A stretch of DNA of 46,930 nucleotides from an uncultured Clostridia bacterium. GTDB taxonomy: Bacteria > Bacillota > Clostridia > Christensenellales > Borkfalkiaceae. Under the pieces are notes generated by a model that was given only the letters and a program-made list of their open reading frames with translations, was not told the DNA's origin and did no database searches. Numbering within the stretch: position 1 is the first letter of the stretch; every line of letters starts with the position of its first letter. The stretch is taken from assembly GCA_947624805.1 (NCBI GenBank), contig CANQLW010000007.1, forward strand, positions 1 through 46,930, in the 5' to 3' direction. Positions 39,329 through 46,930 of this stretch are shown in pieces. The translations under genes and the position numbers were made by a program.

Positions 39329-39510
39329 AATGTGCCTTAGGCGGAATTCACTTCCGCCGTGGGCGACTCAATTTGTCGAACCCCTTCGACTTCTTGTTCT
39401 TTCGAGCGTACGAGACAGTGACTCAATATCCCAAAAACGAAACTTTCCTCGCTCGATTTATTTTTGAGCACGCGCCCCCAAAGGCGCGGACGAAAAAAGA
39501 AATCAAGCGA
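39329..39510. repeat. Family A modular structured repeat, copy 6
   Basis: Hairpin I is as in copy 1. Hairpin II reads TCGAA/TTCGA where copies 1 and 5 have CCGAA/TTCGG, a compensated change. The middle module has diverged. Terminal hairpin III (39449-39510) has the TCGCTCG-type outer stem and the GCGCC/GGCGC cap. It ends 2 bp before the smc stop codon. Confidence 0.85.
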
Positions 39511-39512
39511 AA

Positions 39513-42500
39513 TTATATCACCGTATCTCCTCCGAGCTTGCTTTCGACCTCGGAGAGCTTGACGGAAACGATCTTGCTTACGCCCTTCTCTTCCATCGTG
39601 ACGCCGAAGAGCGAGTCCGCCTGATTCATCGTCGGCTTTCTGTGGGTGATGACGATGAACTGCGTGTCCTGCGAGAACTTTTTCAGGTATTTTGCAAACC
39701 TGTCTACGTTCGCCTCGTCGAGGGCGGCCTCGATCTCGTCGAGAATACAGAAGGGCATGGGGTTGGTCTTCAGAATGGCGAAGAGGATGGCAATTGCCGT
39801 CAGCGCCCGCTCGCCGCCCGACAGGAGCGAGATCTTGGTGAGCTTCTTCCCGGGCGGGCAGGCGATGATCTCCACGCCCGCGTCGAGCGGATCGGCGCAG
39901 TCCGTATAATCGAGTTGCATCTCCGCCCTGCCGCCGCCGAAGAGCTCCCTGAAGATCTGGGTGAAGTTCCTGTTGATCTCGTTGAATCCCTCGTCGAACC
40001 GCTTCTGCATCTCCGCTTTGAGGTCCTCGAGCACGGTCGTGAGGTCCACGATGCCCTTGTCGAGGTCTTCCTTCTGGGTGAGCATCTCGGAATACCGTCC
40101 GAACAGGGCGGCATAGTCCTCCTCTGCATGGGGGTTGACCGCGCCGAGCGAAGTGATCTTCCGCTTTAAGGTGGAGATATTCGTCGCCGCCTGTGAGAGG
40201 TCGTAATCGGGATCGCGCAATTCGAGCGCCGTCTCATAGGTGAGATGATACTCTTCCTCGATCCGCTGCTGCATATTCTCGAGGTAGGATTCCGCCTTGG
40301 AGATCTCGAGCTCGCTCTGGTGTTTCTTTTCGGAGAGAGTCATCTGCCGCGTGAGCAGTCCCCGCTTCTCTTCGGCAAGAAGCGTCTGCCGCGCATAGAC
40401 CTTTTTCTTCTCCTCTTCCGCCTTGGCGAGCCGCTCCCGCAGAATGGAGACGGCCTGCTGTTCCTCTTCGGTGAGCGCCGCCCTTTCCTCATCCCGCTTG
40501 AGCGCTTCGATCTGCTTCTCCGTCCCCGCGATCGCGGCACGGGTCTCCTCCATTTTTTTGAGGAGCTGTTCCTTCTCCGCCGAAAGACGCCTGATGCTGT
40601 CCCGCTCCGCCCCCAAGGAACTGGCGAGCGTCGCCGCTTCCACCTGCAGGGCGTGCAGTTCTTCGGCGAGATGGTCCCGCGTCTCCTTGAGCTTGCCGCT
40701 CTCCGCTTCCCGCTCGGACGCCTCCTGCGCCGCTTCGCTGCGGATCCTGCTCAAAAGCTCTTCGCTCTCCGCCGAGGAGAGGACCTCGCTCTGGAGTTCG
40801 TCTGCCTTCTTCGTGAGCTGTCCGAGGAGGGCGGTGAAGTCTGCGATGTCCTTCTCCGCGTCCTCGATGAGGGCATCGATCGCGAGCGCACGCTGGGAGA
40901 GCGCGGCGTAGTTTGCCGTCTCCTCCTGCACACGGGCGCGGAATGCCTCATACCGCTTTCTCGCTTCCTCGAGATCTCTCCCGCAGGAATCGAGCGCGGC
41001 CTTGAGTTTTTCGATCGTCGCCTTTTTCTTGGCGATCTCCTCCTCGCACTCCTTGATCTTCCGCTCGCCCGCGAGGAGCTGTCCGCTCTCCCGCCGCCGC
41101 GAGCCGCCCGTGATGGCGCCCGAGGTCGCGATCGTGTCCCCGTCGAGGGTGACGATACGGAAGGCATGGGGATAGCGCTTTGCAATGCTCGTCCCGTTTG
41201 CGATGGTATCGACGACGAGGGTATTGCCGAGCAGGTTCGTGATGACGCTCGCATAATAGCGGTCATATTTGACGAGCTCGTCCGCGAGTCCGACGGCGCC
41301 CGTCTCGCGCAGCGCCATTTCCACTTCACGGCTGTTCGTACGGGCGCGCATCCCGTCTACGGGAAGGAAGGTGACGATCCCCCAGCCCGTCTTTTTGAGA
41401 TATTCGACGAGATAGCGGGCGTCGTCCTGCGTGGCGGTGACGATGTTCTGCATCGCGCCGCCGAATGCCGTCTCGACGGCGACTTCGTATCTCCTGTCCG
41501 TCCGCACGATGTCGGCAATCGTGCCCTTGACCCGCTTGCCGACCTCGGGATTGCGCTGCGCCTCGAGCTGGAGACGGCGCACCGAGTCTTTATAGCCCTC
41601 AAACTGGTTCTTGAGACTCTTATACATCTCAAGGTTATTGGTATAGTTCGCGATCGAGGTGTTGCAATCGACGATCTCCTGTGAGATCCGTTTCTCGCTG
41701 TTGGCAAGGTCGGCGATCTCGGAGGCGAGCTCGCTCTCCTCCTCGCTCCGCTTGGATAGGAACTGCTCCGACGCCTCCCTGAGCTTGCTGCACTCCTCTC
41801 TCTGGCGGATATACTCCGCCCTGCGGCTCTCCGCCTTTCCGATGGCTTCACGCACCTCCGCCGCCCTGTCGTTCGCGGCGTCCCGCCGGGCGGCGAGGCT
41901 TCCCGCGTTCGCCCTCAGGTCTGCAAGGTCCTCCACCGAGGAGAGCTCGCTCGCACGCTTTTCGACGGACAGCTTCTCATATGCAAGAATGCGCGCCTCC
42001 GCCTCCTGCAACCGTCTCGTGAGCTCTGCGCTCTCCTGCCCGATCTCCGTGGAACGCTTTTCACCCTTTTCGATACGCTTCCCGCCCTCGGCGATGAGGG
42101 ATTCTATCTCCTTGGTACGGCGGATGGAATAGGCGACCTCGTCCGAGGCGGCGGTGAGTTCCCGCCTGTACGCCTTGATCCGTTCGCCGAGCACACGCGC
42201 TTCGCCCGTCTTGTGCTCCATGCCGACCTCATAGAGACGCAAATCGTCGTTGAGGCTGCGGAGCTGTGCGTCCGCCTTTTCGATGCTCTCCCGCGCCTCG
42301 GACTCCTCTGTGTCGAGGGCGGCAAGACGGCTCTCCACCGTGCCGAGCTCTTCGTCGGCTTCGCGGATGCGTTTTCTGTGCTTCTCGGTCTCCTCCGTGA
42401 AGTTTTCATAGCGGAGAAGGTATGTATTGACTTCCTCGCGGCGGAGCTCCCCGTAGAGCTCGCGATACTTTTTCGCGACTTCTGCCTGCTGTTCGAGGGG

Positions 42501-43109
42501 GCGGAGCTGCTTTTCCGCCTCATCCATACGCTGGATGAACACGGTGAGGTTGTCCTTCGCGCTCTCGAGTTTACGCTCGATCTCCCCCTTCTGAAGTTTG
42601 AATTTCATGACGCCCGTCGCCTCTTCGAAGACGGCACGCCTGTCCTCGGGCTTGGCGTTCATGATGAGATCGACCCTGTTCTGCCCGATGATGGAATACC
42701 CCTCCTTGCCGATGCCGACGTCATGCAGAAGCGCGACGATCTCTTTGAGGCGGCAGGGCTGCATATTGAGGAGATATTCGCTCTCCCCCGAGCGGTACAG
42801 GCGGCGGGTCATGGCGACCTCGCTGTACTCGATGTCAAAGAGGCGCCTCGAATTGTCGAAGACGAGGGTCACCTCGCAAAAACTGAGCTGGCGGCGGGTC
42901 TCCGCGCCGTTGAAGATGACGTCCTGCATGGATGTGCCGCGGAGCGCCTTTGCGGACTGCTCGCCGAGCACCCACCTGACAGCATCGGCGACGTTGGATT
43001 TCCCGCAACCGTTGGGACCGACGATACAGGTGACGCCGTCCTCGAATTTTATGGAAGTCTTGTCCGCAAAGGACTTGAATCCCACCACTCTGATTTCCTT
43101 CAGATTCAA
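39513..43109 (-). CDS. smc: Chromosome segregation protein SMC
   Basis: SMC is the ATPase core of the bacterial condensin that organises and segregates the chromosome. At 1198 aa it has the usual length: Walker A GPNGCGKSN (31-39), long coiled-coil arms, a hinge near residues 515-640 (GYKDSVRRLQ, then GTIADIVRTDRRYEVAVETAFG), the signature LLSGGERALTAIAILFA and Walker B FCILDEIEAALDEANVDRF. The start is a TTG at 43109 that overlaps the rnc stop codon (TTGA), with AGAGAGGG upstream. An in-frame ATG at 43214 lies inside rnc and would add 35 unrelated residues. scpA and scpB are not in the window. Confidence 0.97.
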   Translation of the reverse strand: MNLKEIRVVGFKSFADKTSIKFEDGVTCIVGPNGCGKSNVADAVRWVLGEQSAKALRGTSMQDVIFNGAETRRQLSFCEVTLVFDNSRRLFDIEYSEVAMTRRLYRSGESEYLLNMQPCRLKEIVALLHDVGIGKEGYSIIGQNRVDLIMNAKPEDRRAVFEEATGVMKFKLQKGEIERKLESAKDNLTVFIQRMDEAEKQLRPLEQQAEVAKKYRELYGELRREEVNTYLLRYENFTEETEKHRKRIREADEELGTVESRLAALDTEESEARESIEKADAQLRSLNDDLRLYEVGMEHKTGEARVLGERIKAYRRELTAASDEVAYSIRRTKEIESLIAEGGKRIEKGEKRSTEIGQESAELTRRLQEAEARILAYEKLSVEKRASELSSVEDLADLRANAGSLAARRDAANDRAAEVREAIGKAESRRAEYIRQREECSKLREASEQFLSKRSEEESELASEIADLANSEKRISQEIVDCNTSIANYTNNLEMYKSLKNQFEGYKDSVRRLQLEAQRNPEVGKRVKGTIADIVRTDRRYEVAVETAFGGAMQNIVTATQDDARYLVEYLKKTGWGIVTFLPVDGMRARTNSREVEMALRETGAVGLADELVKYDRYYASVITNLLGNTLVVDTIANGTSIAKRYPHAFRIVTLDGDTIATSGAITGGSRRRESGQLLAGERKIKECEEEIAKKKATIEKLKAALDSCGRDLEEARKRYEAFRARVQEETANYAALSQRALAIDALIEDAEKDIADFTALLGQLTKKADELQSEVLSSAESEELLSRIRSEAAQEASEREAESGKLKETRDHLAEELHALQVEAATLASSLGAERDSIRRLSAEKEQLLKKMEETRAAIAGTEKQIEALKRDEERAALTEEEQQAVSILRERLAKAEEEKKKVYARQTLLAEEKRGLLTRQMTLSEKKHQSELEISKAESYLENMQQRIEEEYHLTYETALELRDPDYDLSQAATNISTLKRKITSLGAVNPHAEEDYAALFGRYSEMLTQKEDLDKGIVDLTTVLEDLKAEMQKRFDEGFNEINRNFTQIFRELFGGGRAEMQLDYTDCADPLDAGVEIIACPPGKKLTKISLLSGGERALTAIAILFAILKTNPMPFCILDEIEAALDEANVDRFAKYLKKFSQDTQFIVITHRKPTMNQADSLFGVTMEEKGVSKIVSVKLSEVESKLGGDTVI

Positions 43110-43780
43110 TGTTTTTCCCTCTCTTTGAGTTGATGAAGGAGCTTCCGCGCGGCGTCTTCCCTTGCCGCCTGAATGCTCTTGCCCCTGCCTTCCGCGCTCG
43201 CCCCGAGCGCACACACGAAGGAGACGAATCCGCCCCCTTCCTCCCGCTCGGAATAGTCGGGGGCCTTTTTGATCCTGTCCTGTACGTACTCCTGCAATTC
43301 GGAGATCGGGCTCCTCATGTCCGTATATTTGAGATGTTCACGGAGAAAAGCTCTCACCGCTTCGAGCCCGCCGTCGAGATAGATCCCCGCGACGACCGCC
43401 TCGAAGAGGCTGGAAAGGAGCTTCCCGCCCTGCTTCCCCATGTCTTCCTCACGGTTGGAATGGCGGAGAAAACGCATGAGCCCCATCTCCTCGGCGACGG
43501 GGGTGAGCGCCTCCTTGGAGACATACCCCTTGCGCCGCTCGGTGAGCTTCCCCTCGTCCTTCCCGCAGGTACGGTACAGCACGTCCGAGACGATGAAGCC
43601 GAGGACGGCGTCCCCCAAAAATTCCAGCCGCTCGTTGTCCTCGCCGCCGTGGGCGACGTTGTTGCGGTAGGTGGAATGGGTAAAGCAGGTCTTCAGAAGC
43701 TCCCTGTCACGGAAGGTATAGCCGATCGCCTTCTCTGCCTCGGCGTATGTCTCGGGAGACCAGTCCTCGCCGTTTCTCAT
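43106..43780 (-). CDS. rnc: Ribonuclease III
   Basis: RNase III cleaves double-stranded RNA in rRNA and mRNA processing. The 224 aa comprise the endonuclease domain with NERLEFLGDAVLG (Glu50, Glu53, Asp57) and a C-terminal dsRNA-binding domain (about 152-222, ISELQEYVQDRIKKAPDY). The second metal-binding segment reads LLSSLFEAVVAGIYLDGG. Glu127 is present, but Ser124 stands where the family has a catalytic Asp three residues before it. The start overlaps the plsX stop codon by 4 nt, and the stop codon overlaps the smc start. Confidence 0.95.
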   Translation of the reverse strand: MRNGEDWSPETYAEAEKAIGYTFRDRELLKTCFTHSTYRNNVAHGGEDNERLEFLGDAVLGFIVSDVLYRTCGKDEGKLTERRKGYVSKEALTPVAEEMGLMRFLRHSNREEDMGKQGGKLLSSLFEAVVAGIYLDGGLEAVRAFLREHLKYTDMRSPISELQEYVQDRIKKAPDYSEREEGGGFVSFVCALGASAEGRGKSIQAAREDAARKLLHQLKEREKH

Positions 43781-44796
43781 GTCTCCTCCCCGGTCACGAA
43801 CTGGGCGAGCATCCCCTCGATACGGCCGATGAGGTTCCCCTCATAGGCTTCGAGCGCCTGAAAGACTGCGGGCGTGATGCTGCTCGCCTTGGAGGAGCCG
43901 TGGCACTTGATGACGACTTTTTTGAGCCCCAAGAAGGGCGAGCCGCCGTGTTTGGCATAGTCGAGCATCCCCCTGAGCCGCCCGATCTGTTTGCGTGCAA
44001 AGAGATAGCTCATTTTACTGCCGAGATTGCGCTTGAATTCCGCCTTGAGCACCGCGGACACCGTCTTCCCGACGCCCTCGATGGATTTCAAGGCGATATT
44101 TCCCGAGAAGCCGTCTGCGACGACGATGTCGACGTCCCCGAACATGATGTCTCTGCCCTCGACGTTCCCGATAAAGTCGATGCCCGGCGTCTCCTTCAGG
44201 AGCTGATAGGATTCCTGATGAAGGGGGTCCCCCTTGTGCTCCTCCGTGCCGTTGTTGAGCAGTCCGACGCGGGCGCTCCCGAAGCCGCGGGCGGTGGCAT
44301 AGGCGGTCGCCATGATGCCGAACTGGGCGAGATAGGCGGGTTTGCACTCCGCATTCGCGCCGCAGTCACAGAGCAGGGTCTGCGTGCCGCGCACGTTGGG
44401 GATCGCGGGACAGAGCGCGGGGCGCATGATCCCCTTGATCCTGCCGATATGCATGATCCCGCCCGTGAGCACGGCGCCCGTCGAGCCCGCGGAGATGAAC
44501 CCCGCGACGCTGTCGTCCTCTTTGAGGCGGCGGAGCCCCACGACGAGCGAGCTGTCCCGCTTTTTTCGGACGGCAAGCGTGGGGACGTCGTCATTCGTAA
44601 TGACCTCCGTGCAGGGGATGACCTCCACGCGGGAGCGGTCGAAAGTATATTTTTCAAGCTCGTGTTCGACGAGCGCTTCATCGCCCGTGAAGACGATCAT
44701 AAAGTCCTTTCTCTGTTCCAGCGCGTCGAGCGCACCCTTGACGATCTCGCGCGGCGCGTTGTCTCCGCCCATCGCATCTACGATCACTTTCAGCAT
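43777..44796 (-). CDS. plsX: Phosphate acyltransferase PlsX
   Basis: PlsX makes acyl-phosphate from acyl-ACP for the PlsY step of phospholipid synthesis. It is a peripheral membrane enzyme. The 339 aa start MLKVIVDAMGGDNAP, the family signature, and carry GFISAGSTGAVLTGG, LCDCGANAECKP, GNVEGRDIMFG and VADGFSGNIALK. GAGGAGAGAAGG precedes the ATG. It heads plsX-rnc-smc; acpP, which commonly lies between plsX and rnc, is absent here. Confidence 0.97.
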   Translation of the reverse strand: MLKVIVDAMGGDNAPREIVKGALDALEQRKDFMIVFTGDEALVEHELEKYTFDRSRVEVIPCTEVITNDDVPTLAVRKKRDSSLVVGLRRLKEDDSVAGFISAGSTGAVLTGGIMHIGRIKGIMRPALCPAIPNVRGTQTLLCDCGANAECKPAYLAQFGIMATAYATARGFGSARVGLLNNGTEEHKGDPLHQESYQLLKETPGIDFIGNVEGRDIMFGDVDIVVADGFSGNIALKSIEGVGKTVSAVLKAEFKRNLGSKMSYLFARKQIGRLRGMLDYAKHGGSPFLGLKKVVIKCHGSSKASSITPAVFQALEAYEGNLIGRIEGMLAQFVTGEET

Positions 44797-44830
44797 ACCC
44801 TTCTCTCCTCAGATAAAACGATACGGAGAT

Positions 44831-44859
44831 ATTATACCATTTTTTTTCGTAAAACACAA
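44831..44859 (-). promoter_or_regulatory. Sigma-A promoter of plsX-rnc-smc
   Basis: TTGTGT (44854-44859), a 17-nt A-rich spacer and TATAAT (44831-44836) on the minus strand, about 35 nt before the plsX start codon. Confidence 0.75.
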
Positions 44860-44992
44860 TTCTTTGACGCAAAAAAAGAGGGGCGGGAGCCGTATATTTG
44901 CGGGAAAAAGCGGCAAAAATACAGTTGCGGTGAGCAGGAGATCTTCCCGTTACATAAAATGATAGCGGAAGACGCTCACGAAAGAGGATAGT

Positions 44993-45343
44993 ATGGTAGT
45001 CAAGCGCGGAGAACTTTATTATGCAGACCTGAGCCCCGTCGTGGGGAGCGAGCAAGGCGGCGTGCGCCCCGTGCTCGTCGTACAGAACGATACGGGCAAC
45101 AAATATTCCCCCACCGTCATCGCCGCTGCGGTGACGAGCAAGATCCATAAGGCGAGGCTGCCCACCCACATCGAGCTGCCCTCCGCCTTCGGGCTCGCCA
45201 AGGACAGCGTCATCCTGCTCGAACAGATCCGTACCATCGACAAAAAGAGGTTGATGTCCCGTATCGGGGAGCTTCCCCCCTCCACGATGTCCCGCGTCAA
45301 CAGGGCAATCCTCATCAGCCTCGGCTTCGGCGAAAATTTATGA
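44993..45343 (+). CDS. MazF/EndoA-type mRNA interferase
   Basis: A 116-aa toxin of the PemK/MazF (NdoA) family, which cleaves mRNA at short sites. The opening [22 protein letters not shown], then RPVLVVQND and the later [15 protein letters not shown], are closely similar to Bacillus EndoA. The ATG has AGAGGA 5 nt upstream. No antitoxin gene lies beside it: upstream is the divergent plsX promoter region and downstream an M18 aminopeptidase. An unlinked EndoAI-type antitoxin may exist elsewhere. It ends in its own terminator. Confidence 0.93.
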   Translation: MVVKRGELYYADLSPVVGSEQGGVRPVLVVQNDTGNKYSPTVIAAAVTSKIHKARLPTHIELPSAFGLAKDSVILLEQIRTIDKKRLMSRIGELPPSTMSRVNRAILISLGFGENL

Positions 45344-45357
45344 GCCGAGCGACAAAG

Positions 45358-45381
45358 CCGTCCGTTTCAGGACGGTTTTTT
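45358..45381 (+). terminator. Intrinsic terminator after mazF
   Basis: CCGTCC and GGACGG flank a 6-nt loop, followed by six T. Confidence 0.9.
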
Positions 45382-45382
45382 G

Positions 45383-45411
45383 TTGCTTTCTTGCGTTTCA
45401 GGTGCTATAAT
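45383..45411 (+). promoter_or_regulatory. Sigma-A promoter of the M18 aminopeptidase
   Basis: TTGCTT (45383-45388), a 17-nt spacer and TATAAT (45406-45411) with an extended TGC. The leader is about 26 nt. Confidence 0.8.
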
Positions 45412-45443
45412 CTATGGTATAAAAAAAGAAAACGGAGGGTGTT

Positions 45444-46841
45444 ATGTCCGAAAAAACCAAGGGACAGGAGCTCTGCGAGGAGCTGTCCTATAAGCGGCGC
45501 AACTATTTCGAAGTTGCATCCGAAGAAGAAAAACAGGCAATTTTTGACTATGCCGAGGGGTACAAGGCATTCCTCGACGCCGCCAAGACCGAGCGTGAGG
45601 CGACACAGCGCAGCGTCGAACTGGCGCGCGGGGCGGGATTCACGGAATATCACTTCGGCGATCCCCTGAAGGCGGGCGATAAGAAGTATTTTGTCAACCG
45701 CGGCAAGTCCGTCGTCGTGTTCAGAGTGGGCTCTCTTCCCCTCGAGGAGGACGGGCTTCGCATCATCGCTTCCCATATCGACGCGCCCCGCGTGGATATC
45801 AAGCAAAATCCGCTCTATGAGGACAGCGGCATGGCGTTTTTGAAGACGCACTACTACGGCGGTATCAAAAAGTACCAGTGGACGGCGATCCCGCTCGCTC
45901 TGCACGGCGTCGTCATCCTCAAAGACGGCACGAAGGTTGAGATCCGTGTCGGCGAGGAGGCGGGCGATCCCGTCTTCTACATCAACGACCTTCTCCCCCA
46001 CCTCGGCGGCGAACAGATGAGCGGCTCGGCGAGCAAGCTCATCGAGGGCGAACAGCTCAACGTGCTCGTCGGCGGGCTCCCCTATGCAGACGGCGAGGTC
46101 AAGGATAGGATCAAGCTCACCGTGCTCTCTGTTCTTAAGGAGAAATACGGGATGTGCGAGGAGGATTTCCTCTCCGCGGAGCTCTCGGCTGTCCCCGCCT
46201 TCCCCGCACGGGACGTCGGGTTCGACAGAGCGCTCATCGGCGCCTACGGCCATGACGACAGAGTCTGCGCCTATCCCGCGCTCACGGCGGTCCTTTGGAA
46301 TGAGACGCCCCATACCGTGCTTGCGATGCTCGTCGATAAGGAAGAGATCGGCAGCGAGGGCAATACGGGGATCCAGTCCAAGGTATATGAGGACCTCATG
46401 GAAGAGATCTCGATCGCGCTCGGGGCGAATTTCAGGAAGGTACGGGCGGCTTCCAAGTGCCTTTCCTCGGACGTCACGGCGGCGTTCGACCCCAACTTTG
46501 CAGGCGTCTATGAGAAGATGAACGCGGCGATCCTCTCCTGCGGCACGGCGATGTGCAAATTCACGGGCGCGCGGGGCAAGAGCGGCAGCAATGACGCAAA
46601 TGCGGAGTTCATCGGCGAAGTCAGGAAGATGTTTGCGGAAGAGGGCGTCGTCTGGCAGACGGCTGAACTCGGCAAGGTGGACATCGGCGGCGGCGGGACG
46701 GTCGCAAAGTTCGTCGCCAATCTCAATATCGACACTGTGGATTTAGGCGTCCCCGTCATCTCGATGCACGCGCCGTGGGAGGTCATCTCCAAAGCCGACC
46801 TTTACAGCAACTACAAGGCATTTTTGGCATTCATGAAATAA
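45444..46841 (+). CDS. M18-family aminopeptidase
   Basis: A 465-aa zinc aminopeptidase of the M18 family (aminopeptidase I/ApeA type), which trims N-terminal residues from peptides in the cytoplasm. Metal ligands and catalytic residues are visible: His111 and Asp113 in SHIDAPRVD, the Asp in GHDDRV, the Glu pair in VDKEEIGSEGNTG, an Asp in SSDVTAA and the His in ISMHAPWE. The length is typical. GGAGGG precedes the ATG. It has its own promoter and terminator and is probably monocistronic. Confidence 0.95.
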   Translation: MSEKTKGQELCEELSYKRRNYFEVASEEEKQAIFDYAEGYKAFLDAAKTEREATQRSVELARGAGFTEYHFGDPLKAGDKKYFVNRGKSVVVFRVGSLPLEEDGLRIIASHIDAPRVDIKQNPLYEDSGMAFLKTHYYGGIKKYQWTAIPLALHGVVILKDGTKVEIRVGEEAGDPVFYINDLLPHLGGEQMSGSASKLIEGEQLNVLVGGLPYADGEVKDRIKLTVLSVLKEKYGMCEEDFLSAELSAVPAFPARDVGFDRALIGAYGHDDRVCAYPALTAVLWNETPHTVLAMLVDKEEIGSEGNTGIQSKVYEDLMEEISIALGANFRKVRAASKCLSSDVTAAFDPNFAGVYEKMNAAILSCGTAMCKFTGARGKSGSNDANAEFIGEVRKMFAEEGVVWQTAELGKVDIGGGGTVAKFVANLNIDTVDLGVPVISMHAPWEVISKADLYSNYKAFLAFMK

Positions 46842-46853
46842 GTCTTTGCTATG

Positions 46854-46879
46854 AAAAAAGCGCCCTCGGGCGCTTTTTT
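46854..46879. terminator. Intrinsic terminator after the aminopeptidase
   Basis: AAAAAAGCGCCC and GGGCGCTTTTTT form a symmetrical hairpin with a very small loop, 12 bp past the stop codon. It can work in both directions. Confidence 0.9.
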
Positions 46880-46930
46880 GTTTTCCCTTCCCCTCCGCGC
46901 CAGTCCGAGACAGTGAGCGGTGAAGCATTA

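Noticed and set aside
44797..44992. Antitoxin gene upstream of mazF
   Set aside because: No ORF of suitable length with a start signal exists; the space is taken by the divergent plsX promoter.

Overview
The window looks like a chromosome segment of an uncultured, GC-rich member of the Clostridia (Bacillota). The gene orders tig-clpP, plsX-rnc-smc, ylxM-ffh and rpsP-KH support this, as do a bacillus-type RqcH, a SpoVB-like flippase, an EndoA/MazF toxin, and strong sigma-A promoters with AGGAGG-type ribosome binding sites. Large BspA-type leucine-rich lipoproteins suggest a gut habitat. A finer placement (for example Christensenellales-like) is a guess from overall character, not something the sequence proves. 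No rRNA, tRNA, CRISPR array, IS element or prophage was seen.

Layout: (1) 1-5.2 kb: clpP and tig on the minus strand and rqcH on the plus strand, embedded in dense intergenic repeats. (2) 5.2-8.4 kb: two small minus-strand genes (a Cys-containing protein of unknown function and a LysM protein) that share a sporulation-type -10 motif, a divergent SpoVB-like flippase and a small XRE regulator. (3) 8.9-26.6 kb: a 17-gene minus-strand surface polysaccharide operon running from a priming sugar transferase to a Wzx flippase. It has one strong promoter, followed at once by an intrinsic terminator. (4) 26.8-28.2 kb: pgi on the plus strand, divergent from the operon. (5) 28.4-35.0 kb: a low-GC membrane protein and two LRR lipoproteins, both with terminator hairpins in their leaders. 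(6) 35.1-44.8 kb: KH protein, rpsP, ffh, ylxM, ftsY, smc, rnc and plsX, all on the minus strand. (7) 45-46.9 kb: mazF and an M18 aminopeptidase on the plus strand.

How the genes fit together: the polysaccharide operon carries manA-pgm-manC (GDP-mannose), rfbA-rfbB-rfbC (dTDP-6-deoxy-4-keto sugar) and glf (UDP-galactofuranose). It also has a priming transferase, five glycosyltransferases, an acyltransferase, a polymerase and a flippase, which is a complete Wzx/Wzy-type pathway. No canonical rmlD is present; one SDR gene sits where it would be expected. pgi, next door, supplies fructose-6-phosphate to manA. The 35-45 kb block is housekeeping: SRP targeting (ffh, ftsY, ylxM), chromosome organisation (smc), ribosome and RNA metabolism (rpsP, KH, rnc) and phospholipid synthesis (plsX).

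The most unusual feature is a family of modular intergenic elements (copies near 9, 2553, 4478, 4888, 35978 and 39329). Their hairpins keep their pairing while their sequence changes between copies. Most copies abut the 3' end of a minus-strand gene. The second is a leader RNA upstream of the 29.3 kb LRR lipoprotein that has the layout of a riboswitch or attenuator: a strong promoter, a 14-bp closing stem at the predicted 5' end, then mutually exclusive antiterminator and terminator hairpins.
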